NCBI GenBank assembly: GCA_019614645.1
Contig: JABWDB010000021.1
Location: forward strand, 1,054,001-1,118,000
Origin: Stratiolaelaps scimitus
Lineage: Eukaryota; Arthropoda; Arachnida; Mesostigmata; Laelapidae
Direction of reading: 5' to 3'
Length of the DNA stretch: 64,000 nucleotides
Below the pieces are notes generated by a model that was given only the letters and a program-made list of their open reading frames with translations, did no database searches and was not told the DNA's origin. Positions within the stretch are counted from its first letter, which is position 1. Each line of letters starts with the position of its first letter. Of the stretch, positions 37,966 through 51,839 are shown in pieces. Made by a program: the position numbers and the translations under genes.

Positions 37966-39713
37966 CTGTAAAGTTAGTTCCGGTTACTTAATACGTTGAA
38001 TTCTTGACTTATGTTTTCTTAAATTCATTTTCGTGGATGGGATGGCATTTAGGGTGCCGACAAGAGGTCTACAGATCACCTCACCTGTCCATCTAAAATA
38101 TAGCAATGAAGTATTATTTCAAGTTACTTTCAGTTCACTCAGTGTCATTGAAAAAAAGTGTGTGGGACGTACGCCAGTGTTCTGTTAAATTGAATTGAGA
38201 ATGCTTATGAACCGAACGATAAAAATTGTATGTCAGAAACACCTTGCACGTCTGCACAACTTCGTCACGCGTCAAATATTAAAATATCGGGTCTTGAGGC
38301 GTACTTAAAAATATGGACTGCAAACGTTGCTCTGCCTTACATTCAATGTTCGTGTGCAAATCTATAAAACTGGTACATTTTGAATGACCAAATGTAACGT
38401 CAAAAAATATTCATAAAATTACAGGCAATTTGTTTCATCACATTAAAGTCTGTAATTCATATAAGCAGGAGTTGATTAATTTTGAAATCAATCAGTTCGA
38501 CTCTGGTAGACGTACCTTGTTGTGGATATACGAAAGCCGTATTACCTTCACGAACGCGTACTTCTGGACAAGAACATACAACAAGTAGCTCAAACCATAA
38601 TTCAAGGGACTCACGTTCTATTTATTGATTACGACAGGAGCGCACGTGCTCATATTTCGAACTGCAAGAGTTCCGTTCAATAGCAGTGTATTCAATGGAC
38701 TCCCAAACTGTTGCACTGTTCCGAGTCAACAAACGACCCCAATCTGAATATATTCCGGAGTTTATTTCATCGTGCACCTATAAACCTGCCAAATTCTAAG
38801 TAAGTCACCTGTCACCTCTCATATCAACTACGGACTTGTGCATCTCTGGCAGCCAGCCATAACAGCAGCATCCTAGATAGCCCCCCATTACAGTGTTCGA
38901 CATCTTATAGTCGTCATTCTAAATGTAGCCATGACTCTGGTTGAACGTGATGCGGGTTTGAGTCAAAACCGCATTTAGCCACAGCTAGATGAACATGAAC
39001 CTTGGTGGCGCAGCGGCCATTCAATCTCATTCTGATACAATTCACAAACGGGCCGGGGGTCCAATAAGGCGGGTTACTATCAAAGTCAATGCATTGATGT
39101 AGAATGGGGGTGGGCATGATGCAGATCAATCCTGCATAAATGAAGGTTTAGCTTATTATTAAAATGACATACATATGTTGACGAACTCTTTATTCTGCAA
39201 TTCATATAATATTTTAGAGTATGGCTTATAAGGTGCGCATGTTATCGCGCACCAATTAAATTCCCCCTGCTAGGCTGATGTGTTCAAGACAACGTTGAAA
39301 AAATGTAGGAATATATGATGTTCTTAGTCTACGGAAAGAATACCTACAGGTACCTTTACGGTTATATCTGCTTCTGAAAACGACTAATATAATGGTAGTG
39401 AATATATTGCTTTGATACAATTATAAGATTGTATATTTTTATTCTCAAGTCTATTATAAGTGATGTTACCCCATACCGGAACGTATTTGGGGAACCTAGT
39501 TGGTTAATAACCGCCCGTTGTCTCGTAGCAAAATAGGATGAAGAAGGATTGACCTGCTCTCTACACGTTCAGTGATCTAGAACCAGTAAAGCCCAACTAT
39601 CCTTTCCAATGTCACCGGATGCCAGCTCCTTCTGGACATCTTCTTTCTGAAATAGAAACATTGGCAGACTTCAATGCCACTTTACATCAATTATTTCTCC
39701 ATAAACCTTCGCA
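37966..39713. other. Divergent intergenic region, UTP3 and paralogue B
   Basis: The promoters of both genes should lie here. No coding sequence is recognised. A copy of the dispersed repeat lies at about 38915-39020. Confidence 0.45.
38915..39020. repeat. Dispersed repeat, copy 2
   Basis: It matches 24930-25040 in ordered blocks (aaatgtagccatgac, gggtttgagtc, cagctagatgaacatgaa). The palindrome of copy 1 is imperfect here (catttagccacagctagatg). Confidence 0.5.
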
Positions 39714-39756
39714 GGAGCCTTGTTGCCACCGATCATCATATTGGGCTCACTCTGCG

Positions 39757-42700
39757 ATGGAGAGAGGGGTCGCAGTGAATGGAGCCCCAGTAAGAGGGGT
39801 TCCGGAGGTTGCCGAGGCAATGGATGTCGATAATGGTGAGCAAGTCATAATAACTCAACATCAAGGTCCATATTCAACTATGTGATAAAAAAACGGACGA
39901 CATATTTTCCTTTGAGTGCGCTGCACATTTCACACATCTTATCAGTTTTCCTAGGGTGTTTCTGCCCCTTTATTTTTAGAAACTTTTTGAGATTTGTTCA
40001 TGGCTTGGAAGCTTTGCACACACACTTATTGAGAAGTACTGCTATATGTCCGAAAAATGCCTTGTGGGAAACGGGCTGGGGTCAGCCGCTAACGAAAGTT
40101 TGTTGAGAGAACATGGCTGATTAAATTGACGAATTATTAACGAACTTGTTTATTTATGTGAGGCAAGCTATTATATCTGGCACTTTCTTAAATATTGAAA
40201 ATGCGATTGTTTTTACTGCTTCAATTATTTGATCGAAGATGGTGGAGAGGCGAGTGGATATCAAGAAAGCGACGAAGCGATGGCTGAAGATGAAATTGAG
40301 CTGCTGGAGTCTGCTGCACACGAAGCATCTGTTGGAATAGGGGCGAGAGGACCCCCAAGTAAAAGGTATCGACCACGATGTGCTGTAACCCCTCCAGAGC
40401 CCCTTGAGCAAACTACGAAATAGACAGAAATCAAATTTTTATTTAAGCTATTTATTAACGAAAATTGTATTCTTATCACCCATAAACATGTATGAAGGAT
40501 TAATCGAGAATTGGGTAACAAAGTATGACAGGTTTGGTGGTGGCCCGAAGGGAAAAGGTAAAGGTAAAGTTTTATTGGTTTATTAAAGGAGCTGCAATTT
40601 CACAATGATTAAGCTCGCAACGGGGCTCGAACCCGCGGTCTCTGGCTTCCGACAGCCAGAGGCTTAGTCGTCTAAGCCACCGCTCTGAGGTAATGAGGTT
40701 GTATGCATTTGCTGAATATTGATGTGATCGTTTGGGTATGTTTTCAGACCGATTCAATGCGAACACTGCCCTTTATGTCTGTCAAATCGGCAGACGTATC
40801 TCAAACACCTCGGTAGAAGGCACCCGGAAAAACAACTTGATCAACTATGTGGCGCTGTGAAGAAGTGGTATGCCTGCGAAGAATCGGGATGTGATGTCAA
40901 AGTTCGCAGGTAACTTCCCTTGACAAACTCACGCATGTTACCGCACAAGGGACATACCAAAGACAAAACTTGAATAGTTTGTCCGTCAGATATTGGAAAT
41001 ATGTTTGCTTTACTGGAATGTTATGAGAACGTAGCAGCATATCGAACTTCAGTAGATTAAGAGCAGTACTTAAGATGGTTTGAATTTTAGCCAGATAACG
41101 AAACTCCGAGAACTGAATGAGATGAAATTAAAATTCATTTTTATAGTCGTGAGGAACTTCTTCACCATTTGGGCAAGGATCACGAATGGGAAATCAAGGA
41201 AGTAACGGGAACCTTCGACACAGAAGATGAATTCGAAATCTTCTTTCAGCGAGTCCAAAAGGTTGGCGTCTCTTTTAAAATGATTGGTTAATTTCTTCCA
41301 ATGTCCAAGTCAAATGGAGCAGAATAGTCAAGGTTATGTAGTTCAATCATATAGTTCCCTGGAAATTTACCTTTTATATTATTACATTTTGCAATTCATG
41401 ACGTCAATTTAATGAGGCTAACTGTATTCTGAAATCTTTGTAGATGTATAAAACGCGTTTCGTATCCCGTCACGGTAAGGTTAATGGGGTCAAGAGATTT
41501 TATTGTAACCGAGAAGGAGCTGTACGAGTCAAAATGGAGGATCGCACTAGAAAACATATCAGGCGAGGCACCTCGAAGATTGGAACCTTCTGTACTGCTC
41601 ACGCGATTGTCAGTTATCACACCAACGGTCAGTAAACGTTTGAGCGGAACGGTTAGGCCCGCCCGTGTCTATTTATCCATTTACATTTCAGTAAATCATC
41701 TCTATAATATGCATGGAGTTTAAAGTTAATTGGATAAATGGGAAATTCGAATCAGTTTTAGTTCACAATTCGTTGTCTAGTTTACCACTGTAGGCTATCA
41801 TTTGTTGTCTATTTTTTATTATTTGTTTATCACTCTAGTAGTATAATAGAATAGCATCTAAATAATGAAATTAAATGATGATGATACAAATAAATGGTGC
41901 TATACTTGGTAACTGCTTGTCCTTCTAGCACAAATCTCACAGGGGCAGCCGATTAACTTGAAATTAAATTGAGTTTGTGAATTTCGATATGCCAAGTCAG
42001 AAATGAAAAAAATAATATTTTCGAATGCATCCGAAGAATGCCGTTAATCTCTTGTTCATGTTTTATCCCATTACGCAAACTGTAGGGCAAGTAAGTATTA
42101 TTGGATCCGTCACGCACTACAACCACGAGTTGGAGGGTAAATACTTGCCGCTACTGGAATCGGAGAAGAATTTCATCCGCTATCACGCGCAGATGGGTAT
42201 GAACTGCAGGGAGATTCTCGAAATCCTCCATAAGACCGTGAGTAACTCTATTCTTCTAAATTCCTTACAATTATTCGATTTGCATGCGTTTGATGATAAA
42301 TATAAACAGCAAAATCATCTTTTTTTTTTGTATTTCTATTTCTATGATGATCGCGCAGCAAGTATAAAAAGCAAGTTCTCATTTTCGTTGACTGTGGTTT
42401 ATAGGTTGGTGAATTGGATGAGGATGATCCTTTGCGCTACGTCGATTACAAGACAATCCGTAATACCCTTGAAAGAGGGAAAACTCTCGAACAAAATCGA
42501 CAAACTGATGCGACCAATAGCGCTGATCCGGGAAATGTACAGATGCTTACTAAAATTAATAATTACCCTCGACAGCCTAGCCGAGCCGAAGCGGCAACGA
42601 TAAAAACTCTGGCTGAGTAAGTACTCGTGTTGCAAATCGAAAATATGATTTATGTGTACTCTCATATACAAACCGTATGTATGACAGTATCTGTATCCAA

Positions 42701-45210
42701 ACGTCCCCGAGCTATTTGGTAATACGGTGATCGAAACTAGCTCCGCATGCCCCTGTGGTAGTCTTCTGAATATATTTCTACTCATGTATAATTAGTATTA
42801 TAGTCGTGATAGATGAAACCAGTTCATCCGAGCATAAGCTAAAAGCGGATTCGAATTATAGATTATATAGATTTTTGAAAAATTGGCCCTACGAGCTCTG
42901 TTACACCCTAGGTTTAAAACGTTTATTACTTTCCTTGGATCTTTTGATATGCATTTTAATTCCGTTGATTTGTAGAACATTAACATTTCTAATTACCGTT
43001 CAATCGCCAAACAACGTCAGTGAGCGAGCCTCGACAGCCTTCTCGGATATCGTACTAGAGCATACGGCGGCTATCAACGGGGCGTTCGATATCGTACAGA
43101 CCGATACACATCAGTGGGGAGTCAAGAGGCCCGAAGGAAAGGTTGGTATTCTTCAAATCTGCAGAATTAACTAACTATACATTTCTTTCGTTTAGAAACT
43201 TCTGGCAAACAACAACAGCAAATACATCAATAGGCTTGGACATACCATACACCTAGAATATATATATAATACTATCATGATGATTGGGGTACGGCAGGTA
43301 TTGATGTTGTATTTTTCTATCTTTGCTTTGCAGGTTCGTCATCGAGTAACCCGTGTGTCTGATGTGTGTTCTGCAGAAGTTCGTTTAGAGACTCAATGTG
43401 ACCTGACATGCAAACTCTGCCAATGCTGTTCGCATCTGTTCAAGTGTAATTGCGGAGGCGCAACAAAAATAGGGAAAATGTGCAAGCATATCCATGCCGT
43501 TGTCCAGTTCATCCGGGATTGCGAAGCACGAGACGGGGAAGGTGATCAACCGGAGGAGCAAAAACAAATAGTGCATCAGGTATGAATAAGGGGATTGTCA
43601 CAATGCAATTGATAATAACAAATGATGTCTTAGATGATTTTATTATAGGTGATCTGGAATCGCTAATAGGCAGAACAGAGTTGAATGAATATCTTGGATG
43701 CAAGTAGTAGCTTTCGCCGTTGTGAGTGAAAGTGGTAAGTCTCGAGCAGGAAAAGGCCTTGTCTCGGGTAAGAAATAAAAAGAAAAAAACAAGATCGCTA
43801 TTTAATGTAGTATTTGTCCTAATATAGGTCGCAGGTGGAGAATACTCAGTGGCTCAAGAGGTAGAAGAAGAACACGGACTCCTGGATTCGTACATTGAAG
43901 AAGGTGTACCTGAGAACGATACAGGGACTGTACTCAAACGAGTAGGTACAGTCATAGAAGAACCATCGTACACCTTGCAGGTACGTGACAAACATCCAAC
44001 ATTCAGAGGTAGATGAACACAGGCAACGTTTGATTTTCAAGAATTATGTCATTTCGTTTTTCCTATCTTTAGCATAAACCTTTGTTGTAAATTGCAGGCT
44101 GAAAGAGGGCAGTCTAGTGCTACGGCCAATGGGCAAGTGATAACAATCATTAATGAGACGAATCATGAAGTCGAAGAAACGCCAATTGAAACGGTTGCCC
44201 ACGCAGCCGCGGAAGGGGAAGGAACAATCTTCCAGACATATGAAATAATACCAAATGGGTCGGTTATAAGTGTGGCCGACGGAGCGGCTGTTCCGTTAGT
44301 GGGAAGTGCAATGATCCCTCCACCTGAGCAACGGCTCAATCCGGACTACGAACAATTCCTGGAGCAGATTACAAACGGCCACAATCAGCTTCATCAAGTC
44401 GCCAATCCTGAAAATATCTTACAGGCGAGCACCATCTTCCAGCAGTTGAAGGTAGGTAGCAGCAACATCTACCATGTAGTCGTAGAATCTGTTTAAACTC
44501 GATCTTACGGTTTAATGATGTAATTACGATCGAGAATTCGATTTGTTATTCGTATATAACTATGTTTGGCGCATAAGGGTCAACAATGGTAAGTAATGTC
44601 TTTTCTAGTACAAGCAAATTTCTAAAGTTTTCCTTTGTGGGTCGGATAAATTGCCAAGGTACATACTGATAGAAGGGCAGCAAAGATTTCTGTTTACATA
44701 GCTCTGCTTGGGACCAATATTTATGATAAAGAAGTATACAGAACAGACTGAAATGAGTAGAGTAGTCGTATACAGTTCAGCGAGGCAACTATTTGTCATA
44801 TTACAGCATTTCGGTAGCAACTGTTTGTGTTTAATGACCTCATGATGGAAATAAGTTCACTGCGCAGTTACGTTTAACCATGGTTGCACTCCTTATCTGA
44901 AATATAGTCTATGTAGGTCCGTACCATGCCACAGGCTGCAGACTGATTGTGCGGTTGCAGGCCCTTAGAGGTTTGGTCTCAAATAGAAGACAACAATAAG
45001 AAAGATTGCATAGGTTAGTATGTGTACTAAAATTGTAGCGGCGAAGGTACGTAATAGGTGTTCGTCGCCTTTCGTGGAAGCTGATAACCTAATAGTTTTT
45101 ATTAGCCTTAACTCATGGACTCGCCAAATGAGGACAGGATAGTGACTGTATGTCTTTGTTTTCAGATGCTCGTTATTAATGCAGAAACGCCGAAAATAAT
45201 CAAGGGCTGA
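39757..45210 (+). CDS. Zinc-finger protein with C2H2, FLYWCH/FAR1-like and SWIM domains (paralogue B)
   Basis: Exons are 39757-39835, 40239-40365, 40748-40909, 41147-41261, 41444-41627, 42086-42237, 42405-42616, 43021-43141, 43334-43579, 43828-43980, 44098-44451 and 45166-45210. All donors are GT and all phases agree. Internal exons of 162, 115, 184, 152, 212 and 121 bp equal those of paralogue A. The domain order is the same: CEHC...HLGRRH, CEESGC...HHLGKDH, FLYWCH-like THYNHEL, SWIM CNC...CKHIHAV, acidic tail, KIIKG end. The start is uncertain: ATGs at 39619, 39757 and 39820 are all in frame. Alignment with A favours 39820 (MDVDN, 628 residues); the acceptor at 39713 favours 39757. As in A, no DDE transposase core is present. 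A role as a nuclear DNA-binding regulator is inferred. Confidence 0.82.
40600..40690 (-). repeat. tRNA-derived SINE in an intron of paralogue B
   Basis: The minus strand reads GTGGCTTAGACGACTAAGCC, an A-box-like start that folds on itself. An anticodon-arm-like hairpin CTCTGGCT/AGCCAGAG follows, then GGGTTCGAGCCCC, a perfect B box with T-arm. The middle arm has an 8-bp stem and a 6-base loop, so it is not a working tRNA. A short TAAAGG-type tract lies at the other end (40550-40570). Confidence 0.6.
41442..41696 (+). repeat. Near-identical 255-bp tract shared with paralogue A (27740-27994)
   Basis: It includes the acceptor AG, the FLYWCH-like exon 41444-41627 and about 70 bp of the following intron. 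One base differs from the tract in A. Confidence 0.85.
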
Positions 45211-46554
45211 GTTGTCGACCATGTACATTAACCGCGTCTATTGTGAGCGCGACAATCAACTGGCCATCTCTGTTGATGGTGTAAAACAATTTACTGAAAG
45301 GTGTTACATAGTTAAATTCTGATGATGATAATAATAATAATGCGTTGCAATTAATAGTCCGTTGTATTTAGCAAAGGAGAAAGATTAAATGAATGTAGGG
45401 ATCACAAGGAACTCACTTGGAATAATTACTCTTACACACTGGTGTGAATTAAAGTGTTTGATAAGGGCCATGACTCAAACATATGTATATATTGGTGTAT
45501 ATATTGATGTATGTATAATGTTGTGTGATTTGTTATGCTTAGTACATTTAAGCGACGTTTACTGGCGTGACTGATTCGAAAAGCCAAAATCATCGTCCCT
45601 GCGAGATCTGTAGTTTAATAAAGACAAAAAAACATTAATTTGTATGGTTGTCTTATTAGTGAGACGGAATAAGATAGTCTAGGATGCAGCAGAATAAACC
45701 AGTACGTAGCCAACTCCATCATTCGTGTGTACTGTTTTTAGTCTTGAAATGTGCCGTACAGGTAGAATATTTTGATTGCATACAATATATTACAGTTCAA
45801 ATGATCGAGCGATAGTCAGCGATTTGACAAAGTGTACATTCGGAAAATATGCATGGACCCAAAACGATTTTATTGGCAATAAAGCTTGAGTTAGCCCGCG
45901 AACACTTATACGTGCTTGGAGTGAATCAACGATAGATCTATATGGGAGGTCTGGGGCGTTTTGTATTGCAGTTATTTTCACAGCTGCCAGCTTCCTTAAG
46001 TGCCAACAAGATCCTCTAGCCTAAGTAAGTACCGCGTATGTCGTGTTATGGCATACAGCTGACATGTTTCATTCACTCATAATTTTAAAACGATATTTAA
46101 ATTAATTGGACCCCAATCCTAAATAATCACACATCACCCTGTAGATGTTCCACCTAACTGAAGCTGCCAGACAATGTTGTCAAAAATGAAGTTACTAGGT
46201 AATGAAATATCAAGAGCTATATCCAGTATGAAGGTATTTGTCTTTGCTTTATTATTGCATCGTATGCAGTTTACATTACATCAGACATCCTTTCAGGTGC
46301 TTCTCTGTGCCCATACAGACCTCATTTAAGTAGTAATATGTATTTGCACCCTATAACGTAACATTGCCTCCAAAAATGTTTGCCATTTATAATTTATACA
46401 ATATTTGGGTGTTGTACCCATCTTATTACCCGCCTTCCGCGTATACGGAGGTGGGAGGCTGGCAGCCAGCGTCTACGGTGGGCGGTCAGCCCGTTCTAAT
46501 GCAACAACCATCAATCAACATAGGATGGTCGCGCTTCATTAGGGCTGCTTCTCT
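45211..46554. other. Convergent intergenic region, paralogue B and CYSTM gene
   Basis: This is AT-rich with a few AATAAA-like sites (near 45620). A plus-strand frame at 46364-46558 has no family resemblance and lies over the likely 3' UTR of the CYSTM gene. Confidence 0.45.
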
Positions 46555-47445
46555 CTAATCGTCGCAACACCAACAGCATAGGGCTAGGCAAAGGGTGCAA
46601 AGGCAGCAGTTCTTCCAGAAGTTGTCCTCTTGCGGCCTGTTATCATGTACAACGCTGAAATTGTAAGACAACGCAATTGTTACGTAATTTATAATACAAT
46701 GTAATAATATATATATATATAGGCATAAAAATATTTGTTCTACCTTTTCTAAATGTCGTGATAAAGGGAATCTCGCTTTGTAGTTTGAATAATTCACTTA
46801 AACTAGGCTGAGAACTACCTTGAATAAAATAAATAATAAAGTCAACGTACCTAAGTATATACACTATATTATATAATTTTAATGGTTTGTGCTGCCCACA
46901 CACTGTCTTGAGTCGAGCCTACCGAGTGTATATAGTCGACAGCAGTCAATGTTTTCTGACTGGGTTCCTTGGTCAAATTTTTCGAATATCCTGTGAGAAA
47001 ATTGTTTTATCCGTGATTTTTGTCGTCAATCAGTTGTAACAACTATGCACACAAAAGTTTTAAGTATAGCATTGGCAACTGTCATCAGTGCAGCATTATG
47101 TGAGATACTTCTTGGACATCATATTTGATTTTTCTATGTAGAACTGCTGCAATAAGTTATAATTATCTGAGCCCTTTATAATTTTTGCTTACTTCGAACT
47201 CGATCAGATTTTCATCAATACCTAACGAGTGATAAGCGTGTCACTAACTCCAGAATAATTGAGTGACTTTTTCAATGTTCCAATATCACTTACACTGTTT
47301 GCGCGGGCATGCCTGGTGGTGGATAACCGGGTTGGTATCCGGGCTGTGGTTGTGGATAATAACCCGGCTGAGCTGGAGGAGCATATCCCGGTTGAGGGAA
47401 GCCAGGCTGCGCCGGTGGGTAATAACCCTGTTGTGGATAACTCAT
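46555..47445 (-). CDS. Small cysteine-rich transmembrane (CYSTM-type) protein
   Basis: Two coding exons, 47445-47294 and 46654-46555, join in phase to give 83 residues. The N-terminal 50 residues are repeats of proline, glycine, tyrosine and glutamine (SYPQQGYYPPAQPGF and similar). The C-terminus is a compact Cys-rich membrane-type module (NFWKNCCLCTLCLALCCWCC) ending in two Asp. This two-part plan is that of CYSTM proteins, small tail-anchored proteins often linked to stress responses; the role here is unknown. An acceptor (ttattttcag) lies directly before the ATG, so a 5' non-coding exon is expected upstream. Confidence 0.8.
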
Positions 47446-50400
47446 CTGAAAATAATCGAGCATTAGCGGTAAGTTCAAGTTTCAATATTCATTCACTTGT
47501 TCATCCATTAGAAGCAGGATACATCTAGAGTAGACGTAGGACGGGTCGACACACTCCCACCCGTGGTGGAGTGGTGGAGTTCGCCACACTAAAGAGTGGA
47601 CACCTATTAAAAATGCTTGATTGCTTTGCACACTAAATGGACCGGTTCGATATAGCGCTCTATCTGAAGGTATTACGTCACACAGGATCATGTTTTACCT
47701 CAGAACAAACACCATATTTTAACCAGTGCTGTGAACTCGTACGAATGGACTATACGAGGGTGTATCGATTCAACCGTTAGTTGATTGTCTTCCTATCATC
47801 ATCATCATCATCATCAATCAGGCTGGTCGATGATTAAGAGCGTGAGGTGACGACGGCGAAGGGAAGGGAGGGAGGATTAACAGACTGGCTTTAACTAATC
47901 GCCGACCAGGAACAGGCCTTACAAAGATCACTCACACAACACAGGCTGATTTATTCTTAATACATATGATTCTAAGAGGCAATATACTAGCTAACCCGCA
48001 AATGTAATTAACTGTTGTCGTATGTAACCGTTTTGTTTGACGTTAATGATTCTGTATTGATCCATGCATGCATGGATGTATGTAGAGTAATAACCCCGTA
48101 TCAGTATCATATCATGGAATTTGTTCAGTGCGGACGGTCATTCGAGCATTAGCCTTTTCGTCGGATAGGTCGTTGATGTTATGCTTCTACAAGGCGGCAA
48201 CAATTATTTTCTGTCACATCACGAAGGCAGCTGAGAGTCAGCCATGGAAATGCTTTTTTTATTGCGAATCCAATAGATATACGTTGTTTCATATTCGACG
48301 GGTCCGTTGCTGGCCACCGTCTCGCCCGATGACTGGCCCAGGCTCAGAAGGGAGTGGATTTAATCTCATAGTGAAGTCATAAGAAGAAGTACCGAATAAT
48401 GTCTGCTGTGGTCCCTTTAGCCTCAAATCAAATTTAATTTAGGATAAATTCCTCTGGTTTAAACTCTCTTTATTAACGAATCCTTAACACACTTTGATCA
48501 AATCGGTAAATCTGTCCTGCTGTTTCCATACAGACTCCCCAGTGATATCTGGAGGGATTGCCGCCCTCTATATAATTGTGTAATTATGACAATGAGCGCC
48601 AGTACCGCCAATTGGGGTGTTTTGGAAATCACTCTAATCAGAATCTCATTGGAGATTAGGTACAGGAATTTCTCAACCATATTCTTATTTTTACCATTCA
48701 GCCGTGAAATAACTCGTTAATACTACTTTAACATACCACCAAGTTATATCTGTGGCGTCGCATTTTGCTACTGACAAACGAAAAATGGGCATACATTACT
48801 GGTGACTTGCTTCTCAATGAAACAAGCCACCTTTGAGGGCTCAACTGACGATCTGGTCTTTGAACAATAGTTCTTATGGTTTGAGCAGTGCCAAACCAAA
48901 CCTGGGAGTGTGAAATATTTACAACGTGCCTAGCAATACAACTAGTGAGACGCAACTACCTAATATTGTAGTAGTATCGCTGCAGAGGAGTAGAACCGAT
49001 GCCTTTCTCTAGAGCAGGAAAAGAGCTGAGGGTCAGATATGGGAAAAAAAGGTTAATAGTGATAATCATCATTATCGTCATGGGGGTCCTTCGGAATTCG
49101 GTTTCGCGGAATAGAGAATATCATCTCTCTTGTTGATACTACGATGCGCGGTTACTCATTAATTGCGAATATTTTACAGCTTCAAGTATCTCGGGCTGTC
49201 AACTCAAGTGAAAACGGTAACAACGCATCCGAACAGCGAGAGAACCAACTGTGGATGAAGTAATGACACAGAATATAGGTAGACACGATCGTTAAGTAAT
49301 AATTGTTAATTTAACGAACTGATTTCAACCGTGAAAATGCAAATTCTTTTTCTAGATATGTGTCTAAAATCTCTATATTTAACGTATGGCCATGATAAAG
49401 TGTGTTATACGTCATTCTGATGATCATACAAACTGAATACAAGCTAGAGTTTTTTCCGTTAACTGTGCTAGTGGCAGATAGATTTGCACCACACAAAAAC
49501 ACCTTTGTCAGCTTACTGGTACTTTGATCTCAAATAGTGGCAAGAGCCGTTCTCTATGGAATAACATTGAGGTGTGGTTATTACTGCTTATAAATCGCAC
49601 AATCATTTGGGATAGCCAAGAAACGTAACGTTGAGATTAGCCAATCTAAGCTGAATTCGTATAGACGTTTGCTCGGATCTGGCTTACTGTGTACATGGTT
49701 GTGATGTATGGCAGCTAGATCTGTCTTTTTTCTGAGGTTACACTAAAACCGAAGTCGGAACTCGCGCTCACTACTCAGTCGAACTCTTAGAGGCCGCGAG
49801 TCTGAACTCACAGCTCAGTCAAGGAAAGGCGAATCGAAGGCGAGGGAAAGAAAGGGCAGGCTAAGCAACCGGGTGATGTCCGGCCAAAATGAACCCAACA
49901 TACACAGAAGAGATTTGGTACTCCCTCACGTCGGCCTCGAAGGGAGAGGGAACTTCATGAAACTATGGTAACCGTGAACGATACATGAAGCTTATGCAAT
50001 TATTATACAAATCCATGAAACTACTCTCCCATAAAATATCACCAGCATGTTAAACATTTTTCATAGACACACCTTTTCCAGGAGTAGCCATTTTAGGCCA
50101 TTAGTTGAATGTATACTATGTGAGCATAGTACATATCTATGGGTGTGAAAGATTAATAACATTTTCCTCTAGATATAATTTCATGCATTTCGACGAACTT
50201 TCGGTGAACACAGTACTTTCGAGATGTTTGCGTAACAGGTCACAAAAATTGTGACAACTCATAAATTTAACCTAAGTGTTGCAGCAGCGCGAAACTTGAG
50301 GATAATTACCGCTAACTACTACGTACATTCAGGTGGGGCTTGAATTCAACCTATGATTAGCGTATTGCTATTAACCATCCATATTTACTCATGTATCCAT

Positions 50401-50529
50401 ATGAAAATTTTGTCACTATTTGCCAGTTTGTGCATTCAATATAAAAATGTGCGTCATTTATGCTTATATCGCATTTAACTGCCCTTCAAAAACACGTTCG
50501 TAATCCAACCCTGATATCGAATGCGAGGC

Positions 50530-50780
50530 TTTTCTATTCACTCGTCAGATAGCTTGCCCGTTAAACCGTCGATGGCAGTCATCACGGCTGAACCGGGAGC
50601 CGCAGGCTGCCTCCTACAGCCAGTGCCACTATGGTGGGTCCCCGTGTCGTTCGTCGGCTCTGGTTGCATCGGTTAATCGACTGGTGCGAACGATACAAGG
50701 CAAAATTGTTGTGAGGTCATCTGCCGTCAGACAGCCTACGCGGCAACGTGGGTCGCTGCGCACAGCTGCTGTCCCGTTTT
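50530..50780. other. GC-rich island in the gene-poor stretch
   Basis: This patch of about 250 bp is clearly more GC-rich, with many CpGs, than the AT-rich DNA on both sides. No frame is recognised. It could be a promoter, enhancer, non-coding exon or foreign insert. Confidence 0.3.
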
Positions 50781-50869
50781 AGAGCAATACTGCCATATAC
50801 GCTCAAATACTTGTGGTTCATATATTGTACACACTTGCTAAGTCATGAGACTGATTTGAAAGTCAAATA

Positions 50870-50902
<33 letters not shown>

Positions 50903-51270
50903 TATGGGTCTGGATCACGATTCACATCCAATGCACTGTATGAACCTTTGCATTCGTCACCACTCGACAGCTTTACTCTGAACGCTAGAAATTGTGCGTT
51001 GTCATACATTTGTCCATTGTTTCAACAGATGTTTACTTCCCAGATATGGTAAAGCGTACCTCGAGGTTTCCAAATGAACCTGCGCTGTTGTTAGGCGTGG
51101 GAACATTTGTTTTTTTCGGCTTAACCTTATCGCATTAAACTTACGATGATGCGTTGAATTGTTGGCGATGCTTCACTTCGAATAGGGCAGGTAAATAGCA
51201 AATTCGTTTCAATAGAGAATGATTAAGGACGTTGAATGGTTGCAGTTTACGCACTAAGATATCTTTATCT

Positions 51271-51312
<42 letters not shown>

Positions 51313-51839
51313 CATAGTTAGGACAATATTTTTACTGATTTTATCGATCAGCGGCCACACTTGCTAAAACGTGTAAGGCGGAGAGCGTCTTGGTAACATT
51401 AATAGCAAGCAGAGCTGGTCGACAAATTCCAACATTGATCCATTTGAACTGGGCAGTCACGTGCTAGCACTTCCTACATTCCAAGGGCTGTCAGTGACCA
51501 TATCATATTTTGTATCTCATAATACGTCACGAGGTTGAAGCCGCCAGTTTCATGTCTATCACTACAACTCAAAATAACTAGTGGCTCAGGTACAATACAT
51601 TCACATTTATCTGCGATTCAACATTCACACACGTTATTACGGCAAACTGTTTAGTTGTATATTCATTCAGCACGTTCCCGGCCACAAACGAGACGTGACG
51701 TAGATGATATCCATCTTTGTGTGTGTCAACTAAGCACAGCATTCCATACACGTAAAGGAACCGTAGACACATGAACTTATTGCAAATATTCTTTTGTCCC
51801 ATTTATTTCTTCTTCGCTTCGTTGTCATTGATTTAACTC

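Noticed and set aside
40600..40690. Functional tRNA gene on the minus strand
   Set aside because: The anticodon arm has an 8-bp stem and a 6-base loop and no acceptor stem pairs, so it is a SINE-like relic.
46364..46558. 64-codon plus-strand frame next to the CYSTM gene
   Set aside because: It overlaps the presumed 3' UTR on the other strand and has no family resemblance or splice context.
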